From Rhodopirellula sp. (GTDB lineage Bacteria > Planctomycetota > Planctomycetia > Planctomycetales > Planctomycetaceae), in NCBI GenBank assembly GCA_013203845.1, contig JABMPE010000259.1:1-37079 (forward strand): a stretch of DNA of 37,079 nucleotides. The letters are read 5' to 3'. Position 1 is the stretch's first letter. Each line of letters begins with the position of its first letter. Below, piece by piece: positions 1 through 11,872 of the stretch. The notes below the pieces were generated by a model that saw nothing but the letters and a program-made list of their open reading frames with translations, made no database searches and was not told the origin of the DNA. A program made the position numbers and the translations under genes.

Positions 1-2537
<2,537 letters not shown>

Positions 2538-2740
2538 CCGAAAACGCTCGTCGTTTATAAGTTGCCGTGTTCAGAATCTGAACACGCGAAAGGGACATTT
2601 CACAGTCGGAATCGACCATTCTGTAGCCCGGCAGCAAACTCCGCAACCAGGATCCGTTCAGGCTTTCTCACCGCGTGACCCGCCAACCTGGCGACCCGCA
2701 CTGTTGTTTATACAGAAGTTTGAAAGCGGACCATTCTGCG

Positions 2741-5700
2741 ATGAAACAACAGCCTGGATTGACAGTCTCGTCCGCAGTCACGAGGCTTCTCCGCGATGGC
2801 AGACAGCGAGGATGCCACCGTTGGTTCGACCAGCAGTGGGTGCAATTCTCACCGCCGGGCGAGCCTGCAGCGGCACCGTTTTCGCAGGATTCACTCAGGT
2901 TGGCGACCTCGACTTCTACGGCTCCGCAGGAGCTGACGGCTCTGGTATCGCTCCTCGAAAGCAATCCCGGTTTCGACGATCTGGTGGCGGCTCTGAAAGC
3001 CGGCAACAGCGGGACGATTGACGGAGCGTGGGGCTCAGCGTCCGCGCTGACTTCGGCCACGTTGTCCAGACGCTGCCCCGGAACGCTGCTGGTCGTGCTA
3101 CCGCGGCAGGCGGATCTGGACGACTACACCGATGACCTCGAAGCGTTTCTCGGCGAAGCTCCCAGCATCTTTCCCGCCTGGGACACGCTGCCTGACGAGC
3201 ATGACGTCACCGATTCAGTGTTCGGAAAACGACTGCGGATTCTACGTCGCTTCCAGGGAGCCGAGCCTCCCTGGCTGGTCGTGACGACGATCGCCGCTCT
3301 GCTGCAGCCGACTCCGTCACGAGCCGACATTCAGGCCGGAACACGTACAGTTTCGGCCGGCGACGAGCTTGATCAGAACGACTTTCAGCAGTGGCTGATC
3401 GACCGCGGTTTTGAACGCGTGACGGGAATTCAACTGCCGGGCGAGTTCGCCGTCCGCGGCGGAATTCTCGATCTGTACCCGCCGGATTCCGAAGACCCGA
3501 TCCGCATCGAATTCTTCGACACCGAAGTCGAGTCCATTCGAAAGTTTGACGCCGAAAGCCAGCGGACGGTTGAGAATCTGAACTCGGTCGACATCGCGAT
3601 TGTTTCGCCAGCCGATTCGGAATCGGATGCGACAGAGAACAGCAGAGCCGGTTCCCGGCAGATAACCGCAGACAGCAAGCGAGCGGCGAACAGCCATCTC
3701 GGCGGCGAGTCGCTGTGCGATTTCCTGCCGGATTCGACATGGTCGGTGCTCAGTGAGTTGAGTGATCTGGTGGCGGAAGGTCGGCAGTTTCTGGAGCGGA
3801 TGAAGGACCCGCGTGGACTATTCAGCGTCGACGCGATCATGGCGAAGCTGACTCTCAAGCCAACAGTTGAAGTAGCTCCGATCGCCGCCGATGGATTCGA
3901 CAAATCGTGTCACTTGCAGATTGAATCAATCGAGCGTTTCACCGGGCCGCGAGCGGAAGTGCTTCACGAACTGGCAGAAGTGGTCGGGCGGCAGGAACGC
4001 GTTCTGATCGCCTGCCACAACGAAGGCGAGCAGGAACGCCTGACCGAACTGCTGAACGAGGGCGTTCCGGATCTGGCGGAGCGGGTCACGCTGTGCATTG
4101 GTCGCGTCGGTCGCGGGTTCCGACTGGTGCCGCAGGGCGTGGTCGTGCTGAGCGATCACGAACTGTTCAATCGGACGGACATTCGCCGCGTCGCGAAGAA
4201 GAAGCCACAGTTTGAAAGCCGGGCGATCGACAGCTTCATCGAGCTGAACGAGGGCGACCTGGTCGTACACCTGATGCATGGCATCGGCAAGTACCACGCC
4301 ATGAAAGTCATGGATAATGGCGACCAGATGGAGGAACACCTCGAACTGGAATTCCGTAACAAGGTGCGGGTTTACGTGCCAGCTTCGCTGATTCACCTCG
4401 TGCAGAAGTACGTCGGCGGTGCGAAAACTTCGCCCGAGTTGTCGCTGGTCGGCAGTTCGTCCTGGGCGAAGAAGAAGGAGAAAGTCTCCGAAGCCATCGC
4501 CGATCTGGCTTCTGACATGATCCGCCTGCAGGCTGCGCGAGCGGCCAAACCAGGCATCGCCTGCCCGCCGGATTCGCACTGGCAGAAAGAATTCGAAGCC
4601 GCATTTCCTTACACACCGACTCCCGATCAGGCGACAGCGGTCATCGAATGCAAGCAGGACTTCGAACGCGAACGACCGATGGACCGGCTGATCTGCGGCG
4701 ACGTGGGTTATGGTAAAACGGAAGTCGCGATGCGGGCAGCGTTCAAGATGATCGATGCTGGCCGGCAGGTCGCCGTGCTGGTGCCGACGACGGTGCTGGC
4801 CGAACAGCATTACCGAACCTTCTGCGAACGCATGGCCGAGTTTCCGATCGCGATTCGTTCGTTGTCCCGGTTCAAAACCAGCGGACAGCAGAAGAAGGTG
4901 GTCGAAGAACTGAAGGCCGGAACCGTGGATCTGGTGATCGGGACGCACCGGCTGGTTTCCAAAGATGTCGGCTTCAGCAAACTCGGTCTGGTCATCATTG
5001 ACGAAGAGCAGCGATTCGGCGTCGACGTCAAAGAGGCGTTGAAGCGGCTGCGGATGGAAGTCGACGTGCTGACTCTGAGTGCAACGCCGATTCCACGCAC
5101 ACTGCATCTGTCGCTGCTGGGCATTCGAGATATCTCGAACCTCACGACGCCGCCGCAGGAACGCGTGGCGGTAACGACTCGCATCTGCCGGTTCGACGTC
5201 GACCTGATTCGTCAGTCAATCGTCCGCGAGTTGAACCGCAACGGGCAGGTCTTCTTCGTCCACAACCGCGTTTACAACATCCACGACATCGCCGCGAGGC
5301 TGGAACAGATCGTCCCGGAAGCTCGCTACGACGTCGCGCACGGGCAAATGTCGCCTCACGAACTGGAAGCGGCGATGCTGCGTTTCGTCCGCGGCGAGAC
5401 CGACGTGCTGGTCTGCACGACGATCGTCGAAAGCGGCGTCGACATTCCCAACGCCAACACGATGTTCATTCACCAGGCCGACAATTACGGGCTGGCGGAT
5501 CTGCACCAGCTGCGAGGTCGCGTTGGTCGGTACAAACATCGAGCCTACTGCTATCTGCTGCTGGAAGAGGGGAAGACGCTGACCAGTACGGCGGCGAAAC
5601 GAATGAAAGCGATCGAAGAGTTCAGCGAGCTGGGTGCTGGTTTCAAGATCGCCATGCGCGACCTGGAAATTCGCGGCGCCGGCAACATTCTGGGCACCGA

Positions 5701-6226
5701 GCAGAGTGGACACATCGCGACGGTCGGGTACGAGCTGTACTGTCAGCTTCTGGAAAACGCGGTGCGGACTCTGAAGAAGGAACCGTTGCGCGAGAAGAAA
5801 CACGTGACGCTGGAACTGCCCGGTTCCACCTTCTTTCCGTCATCGTACGTCCCGCCGGGCAAGGCAAAGATCGAGATTTACCGGCGGCTGGCGGCCCTCG
5901 ATACGGTCGAGAAGCTCCGCGACTTCGAGACCGAACTGCGGGACCGGTTCGGTCCCATCCCCGACGAGGCTGCCCTGCTGATCGCTCATCAGGAAGTCCA
6001 GATTCTGGCGAGGCTGTGGCACATCGTCCGAATTAATCTGGAAGAAAGCTTCATCACGATGACGTATGAGGAGCGGCGATACATGAATCTGCTGAAGAAT
6101 CGTGTCGGTTCGCGGTTCCGTATCGTCGACGAAAAGCAGGCCTGCTACCTGATGAAGAACCCCAATGCCCCGCCAATCCGCCTGCTGAAGACGTTGAAAA
6201 AGATGTTGCAGCCATTTTCTGACTGA
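2741..6226 (+). CDS. mfd: Transcription-repair coupling factor Mfd
   Basis: Cytoplasmic ATP-dependent translocase that removes stalled RNA polymerase and recruits UvrA to template-strand lesions. Visible parts: UvrB-homology N-terminus (TIDGAWGSASALTSATL, then FPAWDTLPDEH), an RNA-polymerase-interaction domain at residues ~500-590 (EGDLVVHLMHGIGKYHAMK), and RecA-like motor domains with Walker A GDVGYGKTE (~653-661), the DEEQRFG box (~754), motif III TLSATPIPRTLH, and the segment QLRGRVGRYKHRAYCYLL. The C-terminal TRCF/D7 domain follows (GKAKIEIYRRLAALDT, FGPIPDEA). With the start chosen here the protein is 1161 aa, near the usual ~1150. The frame is open further 5' to a GTG at 2675, and a TTG at 2900 is possible because family similarity begins only near residue 55. 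The ATG at 2741 has an AAGCGGA stretch upstream. Confidence 0.95.
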   Translation: MKQQPGLTVSSAVTRLLRDGRQRGCHRWFDQQWVQFSPPGEPAAAPFSQDSLRLATSTSTAPQELTALVSLLESNPGFDDLVAALKAGNSGTIDGAWGSASALTSATLSRRCPGTLLVVLPRQADLDDYTDDLEAFLGEAPSIFPAWDTLPDEHDVTDSVFGKRLRILRRFQGAEPPWLVVTTIAALLQPTPSRADIQAGTRTVSAGDELDQNDFQQWLIDRGFERVTGIQLPGEFAVRGGILDLYPPDSEDPIRIEFFDTEVESIRKFDAESQRTVENLNSVDIAIVSPADSESDATENSRAGSRQITADSKRAANSHLGGESLCDFLPDSTWSVLSELSDLVAEGRQFLERMKDPRGLFSVDAIMAKLTLKPTVEVAPIAADGFDKSCHLQIESIERFTGPRAEVLHELAEVVGRQERVLIACHNEGEQERLTELLNEGVPDLAERVTLCIGRVGRGFRLVPQGVVVLSDHELFNRTDIRRVAKKKPQFESRAIDSFIELNEGDLVVHLMHGIGKYHAMKVMDNGDQMEEHLELEFRNKVRVYVPASLIHLVQKYVGGAKTSPELSLVGSSSWAKKKEKVSEAIADLASDMIRLQAARAAKPGIACPPDSHWQKEFEAAFPYTPTPDQATAVIECKQDFERERPMDRLICGDVGYGKTEVAMRAAFKMIDAGRQVAVLVPTTVLAEQHYRTFCERMAEFPIAIRSLSRFKTSGQQKKVVEELKAGTVDLVIGTHRLVSKDVGFSKLGLVIIDEEQRFGVDVKEALKRLRMEVDVLTLSATPIPRTLHLSLLGIRDISNLTTPPQERVAVTTRICRFDVDLIRQSIVRELNRNGQVFFVHNRVYNIHDIAARLEQIVPEARYDVAHGQMSPHELEAAMLRFVRGETDVLVCTTIVESGVDIPNANTMFIHQADNYGLADLHQLRGRVGRYKHRAYCYLLLEEGKTLTSTAAKRMKAIEEFSELGAGFKIAMRDLEIRGAGNILGTEQSGHIATVGYELYCQLLENAVRTLKKEPLREKKHVTLELPGSTFFPSSYVPPGKAKIEIYRRLAALDTVEKLRDFETELRDRFGPIPDEAALLIAHQEVQILARLWHIVRINLEESFITMTYEERRYMNLLKNRVGSRFRIVDEKQACYLMKNPNAPPIRLLKTLKKMLQPFSD

Positions 6227-6345
6227 CGGTATAACCCGCCTCCCTTCTCACTGACCACTCCCGTCGGGCTGCGCTGCGCTCTCAGATTCCCACCCTGATC
6301 CGCCCGGCAAATCGGTCTCGACCCGTTCTGAATGGATACAGAACC

Positions 6346-7548
6346 ATGTCTTTCCGCATGGCTGTCGTACTTTGCCTTTTCCTCGTTGTTGGATGTCAGA
6401 AGCCCAGAATGCCGGGCTTTATCACGAAACTGACCGGATCCGCGACGGAAGCTGATGGACATGCCCCGCCTCGAACAACGCACGCCAGCACGTCGCCCAG
6501 CAGCATTCCAATGGGCGAAAGTAAATTCAACGAGTCTGACATTCAGCTGACGGACTTTTCCAATGACTCTGCCCCGACGGAACTGTTCGGAGCAACGGTT
6601 GTCGCGACGGTGAATTCGTTACCGATTTTTGCCGACGACGTCCTGGAAGCTCACGCTCAGAATCTGGGTAAGGCAGAAGAGCAGTTGTCGCCCGAAGAGA
6701 TGAACAAGTTACGCGCCCGATTGATTCAACAGGAATTACCTCAGCACATCGAAAAAGCACTGCTGGTATCGGCGCTTCGCGAAGACATCGAAAAAGAGCA
6801 GTACGAGCAGCTGACCACGCAGGTGGATAATCTTTTTGAGAAGGAAATCGACCGGCTGAAAGAACGATACGACGTCGAAACGAAAATCGAACTGCAACGA
6901 ATTCTAGAGCAACAGGGAACATCTCTCGAAAGCCTGAACACCGCCTTCGCTTCGCGAGAACTTTCGATGTTCTACATCGGTCGAAAATCCAAAGATGCCA
7001 CCACACTCAGCCGCCAGGAGCTGATGGACTGGTACGAGCAGAACAAGGCTCAGTACGCGATCGAAGCAGCTGCGAAATGGCAGCAAATTCGGATCAACAT
7101 CACCGCTGACGGCGGTCGTGAAGCAGCATTTACCCGCATGAAACAGGCGATTGACGCACTGCGAAACGGCACCGACTTTGGTGAAGTGGCGAAACAGTTC
7201 TCCGATGGCCCGAAACGGGACACTGGCGGTGTCTGGGACTGGACAAAGCAGGGCAGCCTGGCGGACGAAAAAATCGAACGGGCTCTGTTTGAAATCCCGG
7301 TTGGCAAAATCAGCCAGCCTCTGGAAACAAAATCGGCATTCGTCCTCGTTAAGGTCAGCGAGCGCCGGGAAGCTGGCTTCGTGCCGTTTGAAGAGGTGCA
7401 GGACAAGATCAACAATAAACTGCAATCCGATGCTCGCCGGGACGCCGCTCAAAACGTCATCAAAGACCTGAATAACACGGCCACGATCTGGACGATCTTT
7501 GATAAGAAGCCCGGAGCGTCTGCTCCGACAGCGCCGGCGAAGTTCTGA
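6346..7548 (+). CDS. Parvulin-type peptidylprolyl isomerase lipoprotein (PpiC/SurA/PrsA-like)
   Basis: Probable extracytoplasmic folding chaperone of 400 aa. The N-terminus is a lipoprotein signal (MSFRMAVVLCLFLVVGC; lipobox VVGC, acylated Cys17) followed by a Ser/Thr/Pro-rich linker. Residues ~75-230 resemble the SurA-N chaperone domain (VVATVNSLPIFADDVLEAHA), with charged helices (EKEQYEQLTTQVDNLFEKEI). Residues ~243-345 are the rotamase domain: KWQQIRINI, then DFGEVAKQFSDGPKRDTGG and SAFVLVKVSERREAG, which match the parvulin signature. It lies 120 bp after mfd in the same direction; no strong terminator is visible between them. Cis-trans prolyl isomerisation of exported proteins is inferred from the family. 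Confidence 0.9.
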   Translation: MSFRMAVVLCLFLVVGCQKPRMPGFITKLTGSATEADGHAPPRTTHASTSPSSIPMGESKFNESDIQLTDFSNDSAPTELFGATVVATVNSLPIFADDVLEAHAQNLGKAEEQLSPEEMNKLRARLIQQELPQHIEKALLVSALREDIEKEQYEQLTTQVDNLFEKEIDRLKERYDVETKIELQRILEQQGTSLESLNTAFASRELSMFYIGRKSKDATTLSRQELMDWYEQNKAQYAIEAAAKWQQIRINITADGGREAAFTRMKQAIDALRNGTDFGEVAKQFSDGPKRDTGGVWDWTKQGSLADEKIERALFEIPVGKISQPLETKSAFVLVKVSERREAGFVPFEEVQDKINNKLQSDARRDAAQNVIKDLNNTATIWTIFDKKPGASAPTAPAKF

Positions 7549-7607
7549 TCGTCAAGTTCATTCGTCGATCAGAATGGTCCGTCACACGGCAGAGAAGGAA
7601 CTTCGCC

Positions 7608-7904
7608 ATGCGTACCCTGCGTTTTCTGCACTCGATTGCTTTCTCGGTCGGTCTGACCGTTCTGCTTTGCGGTGGAGTCGTCCTGCTGACTGAGAAGATC
7701 GTGATCTATCCACACGAACGCTCGCTGCCACTTCTTCAATTAAACAAAGTGGAAGAGGTCGGTTTCCGGGCACTCCATAAACTCCCGGGCCTTCACGCTC
7801 GTCAGGGATTCACACCGTCAGACACCGTTGGTGGCGGAATGCTGGGGGCCGGATCGCTGATCTGCCTGCTGTCTGGCGGTTCCATGTGGCGTCGCGCCAG
7901 GTAG
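7608..7904 (+). CDS. Small membrane protein of unknown function (98 aa)
   Basis: I do not recognise the family. Two hydrophobic segments are visible, residues ~8-28 (HSIAFSVGLTVLLCGGVVLL) and ~75-92 (GGGMLGAGSLICLLSGG), separated by a ~45-residue loop, so the protein is probably a two-span inner membrane protein ending in a basic tail (MWRRAR). An AGAAGGAA Shine-Dalgarno-like stretch precedes the ATG. It follows the PPIase gene by 59 bp and could be co-transcribed with it. It ends in a TAG that forms one edge of an inverted repeat shared with the convergent gene. Confidence 0.6.
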   Translation: MRTLRFLHSIAFSVGLTVLLCGGVVLLTEKIVIYPHERSLPLLQLNKVEEVGFRALHKLPGLHARQGFTPSDTVGGGMLGAGSLICLLSGGSMWRRAR

Positions 7905-7922
7905 CAAGCTTGAAGCCTGCTA
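7902..7922. terminator. Palindrome spanning both stop codons of convergent genes
   Basis: An imperfect inverted repeat, TAGCAAGCTT-G-AAGCCTGCTA, has 10-nt arms with one A-C mismatch. Its outer TAG triplets are the stop codon of the plus-strand gene ending at 7904 and, on the complement, the stop of the minus-strand gene ending at 7920. It could fold on either transcript and act as a bidirectional terminator or mRNA 3' end. There is no U-tract, so intrinsic termination is unproven; it may instead be a copy of a dispersed small palindrome. Confidence 0.4.
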
Positions 7923-9317
7923 TCTCACCATCTGCTGAGCGATTTCTTTCAGCCGCGTTGTCTCGGCAGATTCTGATTCGATGTCAACATTCGACTCTTC
8001 AAGAACTGCCTGCAGAAAACGCACGAAACCAGGACGCGTTTTAACGGCCGGCCCCGAGTCATCCGTTGCGATGTAGGTGCCAACCGACGTGCGTTTCAGG
8101 GCGGAAGCGTTGCGGAAATCAACAGCGACGAATTGAGTGTCCAGCTGCTGATGGCCGTCTGCAGTCTCCGCGTAAATTTCGCCAGATTCCGCGATCACGA
8201 GTCGCTGCTGCTCGACCGGAACCTGGATTGCCGGAACGATCGGCAGCAGGCCAGCGCCGGTATGAATTCCCAGGCGGCCCTGGGCATCGAAGCCAAGCAT
8301 TCCGGTACGCACAAACTCGAGTTGTCCATTACGCTCGACTTTCAGCCAGCCCTGGCCGCTGATAGCCAGGTCAAGCGGATTATTTGTTGGCGTCATTTCA
8401 CCAGGTCGAAGATCGAGCCGAGTCAGCCACTGAACGGTCGGTGCTTGAGCAGCCTCAGAAACCGCGCCGGTGACAACACCAGACTCCGTTGTAGTGCGCG
8501 TTGGCTCGTCTGCTTCCGCAGCGTCAGTCGAATCGTCACTGACCGAAACGTTGAGCAGTACGATCTGCCTCCGCTTGAACCCGACCGTTTTCTGGTTCGC
8601 CAGATTTTCGGCGTAATTGCGGTCAGCTGCCTGGCGTAGCCGCTTCGCGAGCGGTGATTCATTCGCCGCGTTGGTGTGCATGACGCGTGAGTATTGTGAC
8701 GACGACGCCTCAATCGGAATTGGTCGCGCATTGTCTGCGGCCAGTGCTGGAAACAGTCCGGGAGCAGGCGCTGCGGTGCCGGCCATCTCCGGAAACGACA
8801 ATCCCAGCGACTCAGCAGCCACCGAACCAAGCTGCTGCCTCAGATTGAGAATTTCTTCTGCCTGACCGGGTGGCAAATCCTTCAACTGCGAATTCCAGAC
8901 AGCCGCGTCCGCCTTTGAAAGTGCTGGCAGCCCGACTGGAACGCCGCCCGACATCAGGCTTGTTGGCTGGTCAGAAAGTTGATGCTCCGAATCACCAGCA
9001 GCCTCGACGATCACCTCGGGGAAGTAGGCGATGTCTGGCTCAGCGGAACCTTCTGTGGAGCCATGCCCTTCGCCGTTGGATTCTGCGGGCGACGCCCCTG
9101 GTCGCAGAGACTCTTCAACGGACAACTCGGTCTGCAACATGGCGGCAGGTCCGGATTGCTGTCCCGACACCAGCTGCCAACCGTCCGAGTGGAATGGTGA
9201 CACCGTGGAACGCGCGGGCTGCTCAGGTTTGCCCGAGGGCAGCGACTGCCCGACGCGGACACCAATCAACAGCGTCGTCAGCAGACAGCCAACAATGAGC
9301 GGTATTCGAGATTTCAT
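7920..9317 (-). CDS. Membrane-anchored FlgG/FlgF-like flagellar rod/hook-domain protein
   Basis: 465 aa from the ATG at 9317, chosen because GGAGG lies just upstream; the frame is open to a further ATG at 9458. The N-terminus MKSRIPLIVGCLLTTLLIG is a signal/anchor. About 200 residues of Ser/Pro/Ala/Glu-rich, low-complexity sequence follow. Residues ~220-245 match the N-terminal signature of flagellar rod proteins (ENLANQKTVGFKRRQ; consensus ANNLAN..T.GFKR). Residues ~309-440 match the FlgE/F/G body (NNPLDLAISGQGWLKVERNG, FVRTGMLGFDAQGRL), and the C-terminus has the FlgG-like ESNVDIESE. Spacing between the two signatures (~75 residues) is that of genuine FlgG. No other flagellar gene is nearby. 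Function may be a rod/hook-related structure or an exapted envelope protein; I cannot tell which. Confidence 0.7.
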   Translation of the reverse strand: MKSRIPLIVGCLLTTLLIGVRVGQSLPSGKPEQPARSTVSPFHSDGWQLVSGQQSGPAAMLQTELSVEESLRPGASPAESNGEGHGSTEGSAEPDIAYFPEVIVEAAGDSEHQLSDQPTSLMSGGVPVGLPALSKADAAVWNSQLKDLPPGQAEEILNLRQQLGSVAAESLGLSFPEMAGTAAPAPGLFPALAADNARPIPIEASSSQYSRVMHTNAANESPLAKRLRQAADRNYAENLANQKTVGFKRRQIVLLNVSVSDDSTDAAEADEPTRTTTESGVVTGAVSEAAQAPTVQWLTRLDLRPGEMTPTNNPLDLAISGQGWLKVERNGQLEFVRTGMLGFDAQGRLGIHTGAGLLPIVPAIQVPVEQQRLVIAESGEIYAETADGHQQLDTQFVAVDFRNASALKRTSVGTYIATDDSGPAVKTRPGFVRFLQAVLEESNVDIESESAETTRLKEIAQQMVR

Positions 9318-9423
9318 GTCCGCCTCCGTGCAGACTTTACAGTTCTCTTGCTGCGGACAAAGTCGCCCGCAGTCAAGCGGTTTGCCGCGACTCCTCAATG
9401 TGAAATCATTGACCGATGTCGCT

Positions 9424-10821
9424 CTATTGAGTCCCTGCGGCCTTTGGCTGAGCGACAATCCGTGTCAGAACATACTGCCTGGCCACAGGCTGGTTAACCT
9501 CAAAGATCGCGTCTTCGATCTTCTTTGCTTCCGCGGCGTGTCCGGCAACTCGTTCTGACAGACCTTCCAGTTGCTTTTCCATCTGGGCGACTTTCTCGCG
9601 ATCTGCGTCAGTCTGAGCGTCACGTTTCGTTCGAGCATAACCCTGAAACAATCGCCACTCGTTCCGCAGATTTTTTACTGGCCCACTGTTTCGGTCGCGG
9701 TTCAGATGAGCGATTTTCAGAGCCTGCAGATACTGCGGCGTTTTGTTGTTGGCCTGGAGTTCAACGCCTTTCGACAGCTGCTCCGACGCCCACGCTCCCA
9801 CAACCGTGCCGTCGATCGACAGTTCGTAGCGACCGGGTGTGAGTCCGTAAACAGCAATGGCTTCGCGACTGTTGCGATGCCCAAGTTTCGTCAGACTGAC
9901 TCCAATGTCCGCCTCTTCAGGAAGTACCCACGGCAGTCCATTGGCGAGCCACATGAACTCGACGCCAGTTTCCGTTCGCTTCAAATCCGAAACAGTCCCA
10001 CCCGCAGCGGTCACTTTGGGCTCGGCCTTTCCAGGCAAACGAATCACGATATTTGACAGCGGAGCCTTCAGACCGAGATCGTCGATCAAAGCAACAGCCA
10101 TCACCGCCTGACCGGGAGCATCCGGGTGGACGGCATCATGAATCATCGTGAAGGTGGGATCTGTTTTTCGAGCAGCAAACGTGAGGTTGTTAAGCGGCCC
10201 CCACATGTCAACGAAGCCGTATCCCTTTTCGACGGCGACATCACGTAGCCAGGTTCCATAGTAGATCAAGACGCCGTTGTACTGAGTCAAAAGTCCGTCG
10301 GAATAGGTGCGGCCTTTACGAGGAAACATGCGTGACGCTCGCGAGTCATACATCGTTGGCGTCATCAGAACAGGAGTTGCTCCTGCCGCGACGATCTTCT
10401 CGACGACCGTTGTCATGTCGCGATGGTAGGCATCGAATGTCGCCTGGTCGTACGACTGATAGGTCCCGTCGTTCATTCCCAGCAGTATGCTGACGTACTT
10501 CGGTTTGTAAGCGGCGACGTCTTCGTCGAATCGAGCCAGAGCGTCCCAGGCACGAGCTCCACCGACTCCCGAGTTGTGAAACTTCAGTCGAATGTGCGGC
10601 ATCCGCTGGTAGAAGAAGTCCTCAACATACTGCGTGTAGAGGCACTGATGAGTGATGCTGTCGCCCAGAAAAACAAAGCTGTCTCCGTCCTGCAGATCCA
10701 ATTTTTTCAGCGGAGCCTTGGGAACATAGGCGTCGACCGCGACCTCGTCGGCAAAAGCCGAGGACACGACCAGCAGCGCCGAAACGACCAGCATTAACCG
10801 CAGCAGATGCCTGAAAACCAT
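9424..10821 (-). CDS. Exported SGNH/GDSL-family hydrolase
   Basis: 465 aa with a signal peptide (LLRLMLVVSALLVVSSAFADE). The SGNH blocks are all present: FLGDSIT with nucleophile Ser55, NSGVGG (Gly87), GMND with Asn117, and DAVHPD with Asp229 and His232. The family comprises esterases/lipases and carbohydrate O-acetylesterases; the substrate is not evident. Residues ~250-390 form a second, beta-rich part (KAEPKVTAAGGTVSDLKRTE; YGLTPGRYELSIDG), and the last ~75 residues are helical with possible coiled coil (KVAQMEKQLEGLSERVAGHA). GGAG lies upstream of the start. The next gene on this strand begins 106 bp downstream; co-transcription is possible but not shown. Confidence 0.88.
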   Translation of the reverse strand: MVFRHLLRLMLVVSALLVVSSAFADEVAVDAYVPKAPLKKLDLQDGDSFVFLGDSITHQCLYTQYVEDFFYQRMPHIRLKFHNSGVGGARAWDALARFDEDVAAYKPKYVSILLGMNDGTYQSYDQATFDAYHRDMTTVVEKIVAAGATPVLMTPTMYDSRASRMFPRKGRTYSDGLLTQYNGVLIYYGTWLRDVAVEKGYGFVDMWGPLNNLTFAARKTDPTFTMIHDAVHPDAPGQAVMAVALIDDLGLKAPLSNIVIRLPGKAEPKVTAAGGTVSDLKRTETGVEFMWLANGLPWVLPEEADIGVSLTKLGHRNSREAIAVYGLTPGRYELSIDGTVVGAWASEQLSKGVELQANNKTPQYLQALKIAHLNRDRNSGPVKNLRNEWRLFQGYARTKRDAQTDADREKVAQMEKQLEGLSERVAGHAAEAKKIEDAIFEVNQPVARQYVLTRIVAQPKAAGTQ

Positions 10822-10908
10822 GAGGAAACTCCAGTAGGAAATAATCAGGGGATCACCAGGATTCTGCAGGATTCACTGTTGTCGGAAACCGCCAAATCCT
10901 CAATCGGC

Positions 10909-11628
10909 CTATTCGTCTTCTTCGTCGTCAGATTTGGCAACCGGTTTGGCGTCTGCCTCATCGTCGCCATCACGCTTGATGATGATTGGATTCTGGTCGT
11001 CGATCAGCACCTTCGGAAAGTTCTTCCGAATCGCTGCCAGACCTTCTTCGCCGATCTGATTGCCGGTCATGTCGACAGACTTGAGCTTCTTGAGCGACCG
11101 ATCAGCACCCAGCGTTAACGCGCCTTTATCCGTGATCCGACCATAGCTGATGTCAAGATCGCTGATTTTGTCGAGCAGGCCCCATTCATGGAGGTAGTCG
11201 CACGACGCGTTGACGGGATCGATCAATGTGAGGCGGCGAAACATTCGCAGCTCGGGCGCCTGCAGCAGCACTTTGGAAAGTTTCAGCGTCAACTCGTCGA
11301 GCGTCAGCCCGTAGACCCAGCCACGATACCACTGGATCTCGCAACCTGGTTTCGTCTGAAATGGTCGACCAGGAATATCGCGCATCATGATGAAGTCGGC
11401 CAGAGGTCCGATCCACTGGCGACCATGCGCGTTCAGAATCCGTCGCTCCTGCAGTTCGAGTTCGAACTGTTTCTCGCGACTCAGTTTCGTATTTTCCAGA
11501 GCGATCTGAATCTCGATCAGGTCAGCTCGCGCCTCTTCGCCGTTTTCGCGAAGCCACTCAACGTACGCTTCGTGGCGTTTAAGATCTTCCGGCTTTTCGA
11601 AAATCTTCTTCTCTAGCTTTTCGCTCAT
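10909..11628 (-). CDS. Leucine-rich-repeat protein with TIGR02996-like N-terminal domain
   Basis: 239 aa, no signal peptide, so probably cytoplasmic. The N-terminus (EAYVEWLRENGEEARADLIE) resembles the TIGR02996 repeat-companion domain that precedes LRRs in planctomycete proteins. LRR-type repeats follow at ~130-205 (LRMFRRLTLIDPV, ISDLDISYGRITDKGALTL, LKSVDMTGNQIGEEGLAAI). The last ~25 residues are strongly acidic (DGDDEADAK, SDDEEDE). Probably a protein-protein interaction module; no function can be assigned. It sits 80 bp upstream of the SGNH gene on the same strand. An AAAGGACGA sequence precedes the ATG and serves as a Shine-Dalgarno site. Confidence 0.8.
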   Translation of the reverse strand: MSEKLEKKIFEKPEDLKRHEAYVEWLRENGEEARADLIEIQIALENTKLSREKQFELELQERRILNAHGRQWIGPLADFIMMRDIPGRPFQTKPGCEIQWYRGWVYGLTLDELTLKLSKVLLQAPELRMFRRLTLIDPVNASCDYLHEWGLLDKISDLDISYGRITDKGALTLGADRSLKKLKSVDMTGNQIGEEGLAAIRKNFPKVLIDDQNPIIIKRDGDDEADAKPVAKSDDEEDE

Positions 11629-11872
11629 CGTCGTCCTTTCGCCGGGAAGCAGAGGCCAACTGCGCGTGGCATGGTCGCAACAGGCCTTTTATCAATTCGC
11701 TTCCGGTCTCATCGTCCAGATCTGCGGGTCAGACTTTACCTGGGACCCCGGAAACGCCGCACATTCTAGCGGCAAAAAACGACCTGTGAACAACGCGCGG
11801 ACGTTAACCCCGGCAGAATCCAATCTCTGTCGGCGATTCAATCCCAACGCGATTTCGACGAAATGGTGAAAA

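Noticed and set aside
3926..5107. 393-codon open frame on the minus strand inside mfd
   Set aside because: Antisense shadow of a highly conserved gene; no domain, composition typical of the complement of GC-rich coding sequence.
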